Below, one piece after another: positions 16,204-25,300 of a stretch of 64,000 nt of DNA; position 1 is the first letter of the stretch, and each line of letters opens with the position of its first letter. Source of the stretch: Mesorhizobium sp. CA8 (GTDB lineage: Bacteria > Pseudomonadota > Alphaproteobacteria > Rhizobiales > Rhizobiaceae); the NCBI RefSeq assembly GCF_020164955.1, contig NZ_JAIUHG010000018.1, forward strand, positions 1 through 64,000, given 5' to 3'. A program made the position numbers and the translations under genes. Below the pieces are notes generated by a model that was given only the letters and a program-made list of their open reading frames with translations, searched no databases and was not told the DNA's origin.

Positions 16204-17244
16204 ATGGGCATCACCTTTCGCAAGGAAACGTTTCGCGACGATTTCACCTTCAGGAACAGCCCGGAGCACATCAGGCGCTTTCCCTTCCCGTTCAACGAAG
16301 ATGCCTACATGTATGCGGTCAACATCGAGCCGCATGTCGTCGGGCCCAAGGGCAGCGTGCTCGAGAACCTGATCGACGTCGACGAGCACTATGTCGCCGA
16401 GATGCAAGACCGCGCGCTTGTTCTGGCCGAGGATCCGCTGCGCTGCCAGTTGCTGCCGCATATGACGCTCGCGGGCTGGGACCTGCTCGAGCTTCTGATG
16501 GAGCAGCAGGCGCTCGGCTATCCCGAGCATTTCACACTGGAGCGAAACGGCGATCGCTGGCGCTGGATCAACCGGCCGCTCGGCATCGACGACACCTTCA
16601 CCTTCGGCGACACCTCGACGCTGCCCTACGGGCCGATGGAGTACATCACCCGCCAGAGCCAGGGCGATTTCTGCATTCTCGACCAGCGCGACGGCAATCT
16701 GTGGATGGATGCCGGCATGGTCACCACCCAGGCCGACTGGTCGCTCGACTTCGACATCGGCATGAACTTCTTCGAATGGCACGCGCCGGTGCCGCTGGCG
16801 CATGAGAAGGGCATTTTCACCCGCGCGCTGAAGTTCCTCACCAACATCCAGCAGGGCAAGCCGGCAAGGCGTCTCAACTGGACGATGACCATCAATCCGC
16901 GCCTCGACACCAGTCCCGAGAATTATCACAAATGGGGCCCGGACCGCGCCACGGTCACGCCCGAAAATGTCGGCCAGAAGGTGCATCTGCGCGTCGAGCT
17001 GCAAAGCTTCTGGCGGCTGCCGCGTTCAAACGCCATCGTCTTCCCGATCCGTTGCTATCTGATCAAGATGGATGAGCTGGTCACGCAGCCGAAATGGGCG
17101 CGGCGCCTGCACCGCGTCATCCGCGACCTGCCGGAAGAGCTCGCTACCTATAAGGGCCTGACCCGATATAGGCCGACGCTGGTGGAATGGCTGTCGAAGC
17201 TCGACGACGGCAGCCCGACGTCACCAGGATTCGGGCCGGATTGA
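16204..17244 (+). CDS. dmmC: Dimethylamine monooxygenase haem subunit (haem-dependent oxidative N-demethylase family)
   Basis: A 346-residue protein of the DUF3445 family, the alpha-like catalytic subunit of haem-dependent oxidative N-demethylases. The start MGITFRKETFRDDFTFRN and the conserved words FEWHAPVPL, LNWTMTINPRLD, and ENVGQKVHLRVELQSFWRLPRS with FPIRCYLIKMDEL near the C-terminus are as in the family. It oxidises a secondary amine such as dimethylamine to methylamine and formaldehyde with O2. GAGGCG lies 4-9 bases before ATG 16204. The gene ends the dmm operon; palindromic repeats follow. Substrate is inferred from the surrounding tmm and mgs/mgd genes. Confidence 0.82.
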   Translation: MGITFRKETFRDDFTFRNSPEHIRRFPFPFNEDAYMYAVNIEPHVVGPKGSVLENLIDVDEHYVAEMQDRALVLAEDPLRCQLLPHMTLAGWDLLELLMEQQALGYPEHFTLERNGDRWRWINRPLGIDDTFTFGDTSTLPYGPMEYITRQSQGDFCILDQRDGNLWMDAGMVTTQADWSLDFDIGMNFFEWHAPVPLAHEKGIFTRALKFLTNIQQGKPARRLNWTMTINPRLDTSPENYHKWGPDRATVTPENVGQKVHLRVELQSFWRLPRSNAIVFPIRCYLIKMDELVTQPKWARRLHRVIRDLPEELATYKGLTRYRPTLVEWLSKLDDGSPTSPGFGPD

Positions 17245-17252
17245 AGACTGGT

Positions 17253-17384
17253 TCCTCGCCCCCGCAAGGCGGGGGAGAGGTGTCCGCGAAGCGGACGGAG
17301 AGGGGGCCTTCGTATGGCGCTCCCCTCTCCGTCTCGGCTTCGCCGAGCCACCTCTCCCCACTTTCGTGGGGCGAGGAACTAGAA
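17253..17384. repeat. Large rhizobial palindromic repeat pair at the end of the dmm operon
   Basis: Two inverted elements. Left arm: cctcgcccccgcaaggcggg followed by gagaggtgtccgcgaagcgg and gagagggg. Right arm: cccctctccgtctcggcttc, gccgagccacctctccccac, then tttcgtggggcgagga. It occupies the whole 144-base gap between dmmC and the convergent XRE gene and may act as a two-way transcription stop. Confidence 0.7.
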
Positions 17385-17388
17385 CGTC

Positions 17389-18111
17389 TCACCCCGCGCT
17401 GTTTTGCGGATAGCAGATGATCGACAGATACCGCATCGGAAGCCGCGTCAGCTCTTCCGGTCCATGCGGCGCATCGGCGTCGAAGAACAGGCTGTCGCCC
17501 GGCTTCATCGGATAGAGGTTGTTGCCGTGCCGGTAAACGACCTCGCCTTCGAGCATGTAGAGGAACTCCATGCCCGCATGCTGGAAGGTCGGGAACACGT
17601 CCGAATTCTCGGTCAGCGTGATGAGGTAGGGCTCGACGACGACGCCGCTGGTGTTGGCGCCGATATGTCCGAGCAGGTTGTACTGGTGGCCGGCGCGGGT
17701 GCCGCGGCGCTCGACATCGACGCCTTCACCGGCCTTGACGAAGACGGCGCTGTGCTCTTCCTCGAAACGCCGGAAGAAGGCGGTCACCGGAACGCCCAGC
17801 GCCCGCGACAGCGCCTGCAATGTCGTCAGCGATGGCGAGGTGATGCCGTTTTCGATCTTCGACAGCATGCCGAGCGAAATGTCGGTGGCGGTGGCGAGAT
17901 CGGCGACGGTGATGCCGAGCTTTTTGCGGAACGCGCGCACCTCATGGCCGATCGCCACTTCCAGCACTTTCTCGCGCGTGTCGCGGATGGCGTGCGGATT
18001 TTGCGTCAACGGCGCGCGTATCGTGCGCCCGGCCGCCGAAACGCGCTTTAGTGGCGCCTTGACCTTCGCTGCCGCATCGGTGGACCTGGTGCCGGAATTC
18101 TTGTTCGCCAT
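17389..18111 (-). CDS. XRE-family regulator with C-terminal cupin sensor domain
   Basis: A 240-residue regulator. A Lys/Ala-rich N-terminal extension (about 45 residues) precedes a helix-turn-helix domain (about residues 55-110; GITVADLATATDISLGMLSK is the HTH), and a cupin domain (about residues 140-230; FPTFQHAGMEFLYMLEGEV and GDSLFFDADAPHG are the two cupin motifs). Such proteins sense a small ligand in the cupin barrel. It is divergent from tmm and sits between tmm and the dmm operon, so it is the natural candidate regulator of the amine genes. TTCAC-N5-GTGAA, 27-41 bases upstream of its start, may be its own operator. It shares only overall architecture with the regulator at 37,635. Confidence 0.83.
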   Translation of the reverse strand: MANKNSGTRSTDAAAKVKAPLKRVSAAGRTIRAPLTQNPHAIRDTREKVLEVAIGHEVRAFRKKLGITVADLATATDISLGMLSKIENGITSPSLTTLQALSRALGVPVTAFFRRFEEEHSAVFVKAGEGVDVERRGTRAGHQYNLLGHIGANTSGVVVEPYLITLTENSDVFPTFQHAGMEFLYMLEGEVVYRHGNNLYPMKPGDSLFFDADAPHGPEELTRLPMRYLSIICYPQNSAG

Positions 18112-18137
18112 GTCGCCCCCGACTCTCGCGGATTTAT

Positions 18138-18152
18138 TTCACTCAAGGTGAA
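18138..18152. promoter_or_regulatory. Palindrome upstream of the XRE-cupin gene
   Basis: ttcactcaaggtgaa is a perfect 5-5-5 dyad. Its core TCACT-N4-GTGAA recurs at 18,317-18,330 (tcactgtcagtgaa) in the tmm promoter. Two copies of one dyad in a single divergent control region suggest one protein binding both, most simply the XRE-cupin product. Confidence 0.45.
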
Positions 18153-18289
18153 CATATTCGGTGGCGATACAAGAGCGCAACCGCGACAGCAAGCCGCTGG
18201 CGGTTGCAGGGCGCGCCTGCTTCAACGTGACGCCGCCGCCTTTGCGCGCAAAAACCGTTTCACGCAAACGCCGTCGCCGCAGATGTTTG

Positions 18290-18342
18290 TTGACAGCACC
18301 AAAGACCCAATTACTGTCACTGTCAGTGAAATTTGTTTCGTG
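18290..18342 (+). promoter_or_regulatory. tmm: Candidate tmm promoter with overlapping operators
   Basis: TTGACA (18290-18295) and TACTGT (18312-18317) are 16 bases apart. The perfect dyad TCACTGTCAGTGA (18317-18329) follows directly, so a protein bound there would block or adjust transcription start. It runs on into agtgaaatttgtttcgtg (18325-18342), the sequence shared with the dmm/permease control region. Transcription start has not been measured. Confidence 0.5.
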
Positions 18343-18345
18343 GGA

Positions 18346-18390
18346 GCAATTCCAGGAAAAGTGTCGAACGGTTTTCCGCCCGGAATTGCG
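18346..18390. repeat. Short palindromic repeat, GCAATTCC family, in the tmm leader
   Basis: A 45-base inverted repeat: gcaattccaggaaaagtg, a short centre, then gttttccgcccggaattgcg. It lies between the candidate tmm promoter and the ribosome site, so the 5' leader of the tmm message would carry a long hairpin. Sister copies are at 41,314-41,358 and, with an insertion, at 51,660-51,727. Confidence 0.75.
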
Positions 18391-18429
18391 TCAAGAAAAA
18401 AGTCGAAATCAAAAAGGAGGAGGCCCGCA

Positions 18430-19788
18430 ATGAAATCTCGTGTCGCCGTCATCGGAGCCGGACCGTCAGGCCTGGCCCAGCTAAGGGCCTTCAAGTCGGC
18501 CGCCGAGAAGGGCGCCGAGATCCCGGAAATCGTCTGCTTCGAGAAGCAGAGCGACTGGGGAGGCCTATGGAACTACACCTGGCGCACCGGCCTCGACGAG
18601 CATGGCGATCCGGTGCACGGCTCGATGTACCGCTATCTCTGGTCGAACGGCCCAAAGGAATGCCTCGAATTCGCTGACTACAGCTTCGAGGAGCATTTCG
18701 GCCGGCCGATCGCTTCCTATCCGCCGCGTGCCGTGCTGTGGGACTACATCAAGGGCCGCGTCGAGAAATCCGGCCTGCGCGAATGGGTGCGCTTCAACAG
18801 CCCGGTGCGCATGGTGACCTATTCCGGCGAGACCAAGAAGTTCACCGTCACCGCGCATGATCGCACCAACGACGTGACCTACTCGGAGGAATTCGACAAC
18901 GTCGTGGTCGCTTCAGGCCATTTCTCGGTGCCCAACGTGCCTTTCTTCGAAGGTTTCCCTACCTTCAACGGCCGCATCCTGCACAGCCACGATTTCCGCG
19001 ACGCCATGGAGTTCAAGGGCAAGGACATCTTGATCATCGGCCGCTCCTATTCGGCCGAGGATATCGGTTCGCAATGCTACAAATACGGCGCCAAATCGAT
19101 CACCTCCAGCTACCGCTCCAAGCCGATGGGTTTCAAATGGCCGGAGAACTGGAAGGAGGTGCCGCTGCTGCAGAAGGTCGTCGGCAAGACGGCGCATTTC
19201 AAGGACGGCACGACCAAGGATGTCGATGCCATCATCCTGTGCACCGGCTATCTGCATTCCTTCCCCTTCCTCACCGACGACCTCAAGCTCAAGACCGCCA
19301 ACCGGATGTGGCCGCTCGATCTCTATGAAGGCGTCGTCTGGGAGAAGAACCCGAAGCTTTTCTACATCGGCATGCAGGACCAGTTCTACACCTTTAACAT
19401 GTTCGACGCGCAGGCCTGGTACGCGCGCGACGTGATGTTAGGTCGCATAAAGCTGCCATCCGCCGAAGCGATGGCCGAGCACGGCGCCAAGTGGCGGGCG
19501 CGCGAGGAGACGCTGGAGGACGCCGAGCAGATGATCTGGTTCCAGGGCGACTACACCAAAGAGCTGATGGACCAGACCGACTATCCGGGCTTCGACGTCG
19601 AGGCGGTCAACCGCACCTTCATGGAGTGGGAGCACCACAAGATGGAAAACATCATGACCTTCCGCGACAACGCCTACCGCTCGCTGATGACCGGCACCAT
19701 GTCGCCGGTCCATCATACGCCCTGGCTGCAGGCGCTGGACGATTCCATGGAAAGCTATCTCGAGGTGAAGGGCGTGGCGGCGGAGTAG
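18430..19788 (+). CDS. tmm: Trimethylamine monooxygenase (bacterial flavin-containing monooxygenase)
   Basis: A 452-residue flavin monooxygenase. The FAD motif GAGPSGLAQ is at residues 8-16. The FMO signature FNGRILHSHDF (form FxGxxxHxxxF) is followed by the NADPH site GRSYSAEDIGSQCYKYGAKS, and CTGYLHSFPFL lies near the C-terminal third. These words match bacterial Tmm, which oxidises trimethylamine to TMAO with NADPH and O2. AAAAAGGAGGAGG just upstream of ATG 18430 is a strong ribosome site. The gene is divergent from the XRE-cupin regulator and close to dmm and mgs/mgd genes, giving the first step of the pathway. Related FMOs also accept dimethylamine or other tertiary amines, so substrate range is open. 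Confidence 0.88.
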   Translation: MKSRVAVIGAGPSGLAQLRAFKSAAEKGAEIPEIVCFEKQSDWGGLWNYTWRTGLDEHGDPVHGSMYRYLWSNGPKECLEFADYSFEEHFGRPIASYPPRAVLWDYIKGRVEKSGLREWVRFNSPVRMVTYSGETKKFTVTAHDRTNDVTYSEEFDNVVVASGHFSVPNVPFFEGFPTFNGRILHSHDFRDAMEFKGKDILIIGRSYSAEDIGSQCYKYGAKSITSSYRSKPMGFKWPENWKEVPLLQKVVGKTAHFKDGTTKDVDAIILCTGYLHSFPFLTDDLKLKTANRMWPLDLYEGVVWEKNPKLFYIGMQDQFYTFNMFDAQAWYARDVMLGRIKLPSAEAMAEHGAKWRAREETLEDAEQMIWFQGDYTKELMDQTDYPGFDVEAVNRTFMEWEHHKMENIMTFRDNAYRSLMTGTMSPVHHTPWLQALDDSMESYLEVKGVAAE

Positions 19789-19840
19789 TGCGGCGCGCTG
19801 GCGCCAACGTTCTCAGACTCGACCCGCCTGATCTTCATCT

Positions 19841-20944
19841 TCAGCCGATCTCGAAGAACGGCTTGCCGAGCAGGCCAGGGTCCACATCGATGCCAAGGCC
19901 GGGGCCGTCGGGAACGCCCATGTGGCTGCCGGTTACCGGCGGCGCGTTCCTGGCCGTACGCACCGTCACCCATTCGTGGAAGGCGATGGCGTGCAGCCGG
20001 CGCTCCTGCGGCGTCGACAGCGACAGATGCGCCATGGCGGCGGTGTCGATCTCGGCGCCGCCGGTGTCCTCGACCGTGATCATGAAACCGAGATCGACGG
20101 CGACGTCGCGGATCAGGCGGGTCTGCGTGACGCCGCCCAGCCGCGAGATCTTCAGCGTCAGCCCGTCGGCGGCGCCGCGGCGGTGGATCTCCAGCATCTC
20201 GCCCAGCGAGGTGACGGATTCGTCCAGCACCATCGGCTTATCGAGCATGCGGCGCACCGACATGTTCTCCTCGATCGTCGTGCATGGCTGCTCGAACGTG
20301 TAGTCGATGCCGCGCGTGGCGTCGGCGAACTGGCGCGCCTGGTAAGGCGTCCAGCCGGCATTGGCGTCACAGAAGATCACCGTGCCCTTCGGCACGGCGG
20401 CGGCCACTGCCGAGACCCGCTCGATGTCGTCGCGCACACTGCCGCCGACCTTGACCTGCAGGCGCCGGCAGCCTTCGGCGATGATCCTTTTGGCCAGCGC
20501 TGCCATCTGATCGAGCGTGCCGTGGGTGACGACCCGGTAGGTCTCCGCCATGTCGCTCTCGCGGCCGCCAAGCATGGTCACCAGCGGCACGCCGGCGGCG
20601 CGGGCGGCAATATCCCAGCACGCCATGTCGAGCGCCGACTTGATGTAGGGGTGGCCCTTGAATGCCGTGTCCATCAGCCGGCCGATGCCGGCAAGACCGC
20701 GTGGGTCCTGGCCGATGAGATGCGGCGCGATCTCCGGCACGCCCGCGCGTGTGCCTGCGGGAAACGCAGCCGAGTAGAAATTGCCGAGCGGCGCCATCTC
20801 GCCCCAGCCGGTGTCGCCGCTGTCCGACGTGATAGCGACGATCACCGCGTCGAAGCAGTCGGCGATCCGCCCCTTGGACATGCGGTAAGGTCCGTCCACG
20901 AAGGGCTGCACGACATGATAGGCCTTGATGCTCTTGATCTTCAC
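19841..20944 (-). CDS. Enolase-superfamily (muconate lactonizing subgroup) dehydratase or epimerase
   Basis: A 367-residue enolase-superfamily enzyme with a capping domain (residues 1-120) and a barrel. Likely catalytic residues are the KxK pair in LQVKVGG (about residue 165), metal ligands in CDANAGW (Asp), FEQP (Glu) and LDES (Asp/Glu), and the base Lys in KISRLGG. This pattern and VEDTGGAEI near the end fit cis-3-hydroxy-L-proline dehydratases and the hydroxyproline betaine 2-epimerase (HpbD) group. It converges on tmm and has no partner genes of proline catabolism nearby. HpbD-type enzymes act before N-demethylation of betaines, which would suit this locality, but the substrate cannot be told from sequence. 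Confidence 0.72.
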   Translation of the reverse strand: MKIKSIKAYHVVQPFVDGPYRMSKGRIADCFDAVIVAITSDSGDTGWGEMAPLGNFYSAAFPAGTRAGVPEIAPHLIGQDPRGLAGIGRLMDTAFKGHPYIKSALDMACWDIAARAAGVPLVTMLGGRESDMAETYRVVTHGTLDQMAALAKRIIAEGCRRLQVKVGGSVRDDIERVSAVAAAVPKGTVIFCDANAGWTPYQARQFADATRGIDYTFEQPCTTIEENMSVRRMLDKPMVLDESVTSLGEMLEIHRRGAADGLTLKISRLGGVTQTRLIRDVAVDLGFMITVEDTGGAEIDTAAMAHLSLSTPQERRLHAIAFHEWVTVRTARNAPPVTGSHMGVPDGPGLGIDVDPGLLGKPFFEIG

Positions 20945-21082
20945 GTTTGTGTCCGTTGCGGGTCAGGTCATATTCTGATGAACCGACTGTAACACAATCA
21001 GGTTGTCGACAATCCAACAAGGGACCCGTCCGTAGAAGACTGTTCCTTTCGGGGTCGGAATTGTCTGACCCCAAATAGTAAA

Positions 21083-21114
21083 CGGCGCCCTCGACGTGGG
21101 TATCGAGGGCGCCG
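21083..21114 (-). terminator. Terminator-like hairpin after the RND operon
   Basis: A perfect 12-bp stem, cggcgccctcga with tcgagggcgccg, and an 8-base loop, lies 26 bases beyond the stop of the RND adaptor gene. On the minus strand it is followed by TTTACTATTT, a weak T-rich tail. The surrounding 20,945-21,139 gap otherwise has no gene. Confidence 0.62.
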
Positions 21115-21139
21115 TCGGACCGGAAACTGATGGGGGTTA

Positions 21140-22288
21140 TCAGCTGGCCGGTTTCGGTTGCGGCAAGGGAGAAACCGGCATTCCGGGTCCGATCTTCTGC
21201 AGATTGCCCGTGATCACCTGATCGTTCTCCGAGATGCCGGAGGTCACGGAAATCAGGTCGCCGTCGGCAGGCCCAAGCGACACCAGCTTCTGGTCGACGG
21301 TGTTGCCCTTGCCGATGACATAGAGATATTTGCCAAGCTGGCTGGAGCCCAGCGCCACCTGCGGCACCATCAGCGTGTTTGGCTGCTCCTTCACGTGCAG
21401 CCGCACCCGGACATATTGTCCGGGCAGCAGCATGAACTTGGCATTGCCGATCGTGGCGCGCGCGGTGATCGTGCCGGTCGAGTGGTCGATCGTGTTGTCG
21501 ATGAAGGTCAGCTCGCCTTTCTGGCTGGGCACCGTATCGCCGGGCAACAGCACGTCGACGGCGATCGGACCGTTGGCCTTCGCCTGCTCGATCTGCACGA
21601 GGTCGGTCTCGCTCGGATTGAAGGTCACATAGATCGGATCGAGCTGCACCAGCGTGTTGAGCACCGTGCCGGCGACGCTAACAAGCGTGCCGACCGAAGC
21701 CTGATTGCGGCCGATGCGGCCCGAGAAGGGCGCCTTGATCTCGGCATAGCCGAGGTTGAGCTCGGCCGTCCGCACCGCCGCCTGGTCGACGGCAAGGGCG
21801 GCCTGGGCCGCGCGCAGATTGCTGGTGCGCTGGTCGAAGCTGTCCTTGTCGAGATAGCCGGCTTTGGCAAGGTCGGTGCCGCGGCCGAGATTGGACTTTG
21901 CATATTCGAGCGTCGCGGTATCGCGTTGTACCTGCGCCTTCGCCTGGTCGAGCGCTGCCTGATAGTCGTCGGGGGCGATACGGTAAAGCAGATCGCCCTG
22001 CTTGACGTCGCTGCCGTCGGCCGCCGTCTGTTCCTGCAGATAACCCGGCACGCGCGCCTGCAGCGTGATGCTGCGGATCGACTCCACCCGCGCGGCGTAG
22101 TCGAGATAGATCGGCAGCGTCTTCTTAACGACATTCACCACCGGCACCGGCATCACGAAAGCCGCCGGCGCTGGCGCAGCACCCGCTGCGCCGCCGCTCA
22201 AATTGCCCATGTCGAGAAAGTGCACGCTGGCCACCGAGATCGCGCCCAGCGCGACGGCCGTTCCCAAGGCGATTTTCCATCTACGCAT
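21140..22288 (-). CDS. RND efflux periplasmic adaptor (HlyD/AcrA family)
   Basis: A 382-residue membrane fusion protein. A basic N-terminus and hydrophobic segment (MRRWKIALGTAVALGAISVA) give a signal or anchor; biotinyl-lipoyl-like and hairpin regions follow (LQARVPGYLQEQTAADGSDV, coiled segment about residues 110-170, then APFSGRIGRNQASVGTLVS). It links the inner-membrane pump encoded by the next upstream gene to an outer-membrane channel, which is not present here. There are 36 bases between the two genes. Specific drugs are unknown. Confidence 0.85.
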   Translation of the reverse strand: MRRWKIALGTAVALGAISVASVHFLDMGNLSGGAAGAAPAPAAFVMPVPVVNVVKKTLPIYLDYAARVESIRSITLQARVPGYLQEQTAADGSDVKQGDLLYRIAPDDYQAALDQAKAQVQRDTATLEYAKSNLGRGTDLAKAGYLDKDSFDQRTSNLRAAQAALAVDQAAVRTAELNLGYAEIKAPFSGRIGRNQASVGTLVSVAGTVLNTLVQLDPIYVTFNPSETDLVQIEQAKANGPIAVDVLLPGDTVPSQKGELTFIDNTIDHSTGTITARATIGNAKFMLLPGQYVRVRLHVKEQPNTLMVPQVALGSSQLGKYLYVIGKGNTVDQKLVSLGPADGDLISVTSGISENDQVITGNLQKIGPGMPVSPLPQPKPAS

Positions 22289-22324
22289 AATTGATCTCCA
22301 ATCTTATTCGGCCACCTGGGCGAG

Positions 22325-25300
22325 CTATTCAGCCGCCTGGGCGAGCGGCTGAAGCGCCGGCTCGGCGGTCGGTTCAATTTTGTCTTGCTGAGGCGCATCG
22401 TCGTGCGCCTTGGCAGGTTCCCTTTCGCCGCGTTCGCGCAACTGCTCGATCACGGCGTAGAAGACAGGCACGAAGACCAGCGACAGGATCGTCGCCGCCA
22501 CCATGCCGCCGAAGACGGTGGTGCCGATCGACTGCCGGCTGGCGGCCCCAGCACCGGTCGCAAACATCAGCGGCAGCACGCCGAGGATGAAGGCGAAGGC
22601 GGTCATCAGGATCGGCCGCAGTCTCAGCCTTGCCGCTTCCATCGCCGCTTCGACAATGGTGAGCCCTTCCTCGCGCCGGCGTCTGGCGAACTCGACGATC
22701 AGGATCGCGTTCTTCGCCGCGAGGCCGATCAGCATGACGAAGCCGATCTGTGAGTAGACGTCGATCTGCATGCCGCGCAGCAGGAGCACGATGAAGGCAC
22801 CGAACAGAGCGAGCGGCACGGCGAGCAGCACCATGAAGGGCATCGCCCAGCTTTCATACTGCGCCGCCAGGATCAGGAAGACGAAGACAATCGCCAGCCC
22901 GAACACGACCGATGCGATCGATCCGGCCTTGAGTTCCTGGAAGGTGATGCCGGTCCATTCATAGCCGAAGTCGCGCGGCAGCACGTTGGCCGCCGCCCGC
23001 TCCATGGCCGCCACCGCCTGTCCGGACGAGAAGCCTGGGGCAGCACCGCCATTGATAAGGGCAGACGCGTTGTTGTTGTAATGCGGCACGGTCTCCGGAC
23101 CCACGATCGGCACCAGTCTGCCCAGCGTGCTCAGTGGCACCATGCCGCCCGACGCGTTGCGCACATAGAGTCTCGAGATGTCGGTCGCGTCGGCACGCGC
23201 ATCCTTGTCGGCCTGAATGGTCACGCGGAAGGTGCGGCCGAACAGGTTGAAGTCGTTGACGTAGAGCGAGCCGAGATAGATCTGCAGCGTATTGAAGACG
23301 TCCGGCAGGTTGAGGCCGAGCAGCTTCGCTTTGCTGCGGTCGAGGTCGTAGTTGAACTGCGGCGTCGAGGTCGAGAAAGACGAGAACAACTGCTGCGGGT
23401 TGAGCTCCGGCTGCTTGCGCGCCTCGGCGATCAGCGCCTGCGTGACGTCGTTCAGCGCAGCGCTGCCGCGACCGGACAGGTCCTCGACCTGGAACTCGAA
23501 ACCACCGGTAGTGCCTATCCCCGGGATCGATGGCGGGTCGAAGGAGAGCGCGAACGCATCCGGCATCTGCAACAGCTTGCCGCGCACCTGCTCGACCAGT
23601 TTCGACGCGCTCTGGTCAGGCCCGCGCTCGTCCCAAGGCTTCAGAATGGCGAACTCCACCGCCGAATTTGACTGCGCGGCGCTGGTCAGGAAGTTCAGGC
23701 CGCTGATCGAGCCGACAATGTCGACGCCGGGCGTGTTCTGCAGGATGTCGCGCGCTTTCTGCGCCACCGCGTCGGTGCGTTCGAGCGAAGCGCCGTCCGG
23801 CAGCTGGATGACCACGAAGAAATAGCCCTGGTCCTCGACCGGCAGGAAGGTCGAGGGTAGTTTCTGCCAGACGAAATAGGTGGCGACGAGGCCTGCCGCG
23901 AACAGGCCAAGCATGATCCAGCGCAGCTTGATCAGGAGGCGCACGCCATGTGCATAGGCATGCGACAGCCAGTCGAAGCCGGCGTTAAACCAGCGGAACA
24001 GCACGAACTGGGTTTCGCCGCGATGGCGCAGGAAGGCGGCGCTCAGCGCAGGCGAGAGCGTCAGCGAGTTGAAGGCCGAGATGCCGACCGAGATCGCCAC
24101 GGTCAGCGCGAACTGATTGTAAAGCCGGCCCGAGACGCCCGGGATGAAGGCGACGGGAACGAACACCGCCATCAGGACCGCGGTGGTGGCGATGATCGGT
24201 CCGGTCACCTCGGCCATCGCCGCGCGCGTCGCGGCCAGCGGCTTGAGCCCGGCTTCGAGCTGTCGCTCGACATTCTCGACCACGACGATCGCGTCGTCGA
24301 CGACGAGGCCGATCGCCAGCACCATGCCGAGCAGCGACAGCATGTTGAGCGAAAAGCCCAGCATATACATCACCGCCAGCGTCGCGATCAGGGAGACGGG
24401 AATGGCGATGGTCGGGATGATGGTGGTGCGCCAGCTCTGCAGGAAGATGAAGACGACAGCCACCACCAGCACCAGCGCTTCGCCGAGCGTGATCAGCACG
24501 TCATGCATCGAGGCCGAGACGAAGCGCGTCGTATCGTAATGCATGGCGTAGCTGACGCCCTTCGGGAAACGCTGCGACAGCTCCTGCATCTTGTCCTTGA
24601 CCCGCTGCTGCAGGTCGAGCGCATTGGAGCCGGGCATCTGGTAGACGGCCAAAACCACGGTCGGGTCCTTGCCGAAGAAGGCGGAGGACGAATATTGCAG
24701 CGCGCCGAGTTCGATGCGGGCGACGTCGCGCAGCCGCACAAGCGAGCCGTTCTGCGAATTGGCGCGCACGACGATGTCGCCGAATTCCTTGGGGTCGCTG
24801 AGGCGGCCCACCGCATTGACCTGCATCTCGAAGGAGGTGCCGGCCGGCGCCGGCGACTGGCCGATCTTGCCGGCCGCGACCTGCACGTTCTGTTCGGCGA
24901 TGGCATTCTGCACATCGACGGCGGTGATGCCGAGATTGGCCAGCTTGTCCGGGTCGAGCCAGACGCGCATCGAATAGCGGCGCTCGCCGAAAATCTGCAC
25001 GTCGCCGACGCCGGGCAGGCGCTTCAGCGGATCGACCACCTGCAGATAGGCGAGGTTGCTCAGTGCCACCGGATCGACCGAGCCGTCGGGCGAGGTCAGG
25101 TCGACGATCAGCACGAAATTGGGATTCTGCTTCTTGATCGTCACGCCGCCCTGGTTGACGATGGCCGGCAGCGAGGACGCCGCTTGGCTGACGCGATTCT
25201 GCACGTCGACCGCCGCCGTGCTCAACGGATAGCCGACATCGAAGGTGATGGTGATGGTGGACGAGCCGTCATTCGAGCTCGTCGACGACATGTAGGTCAT

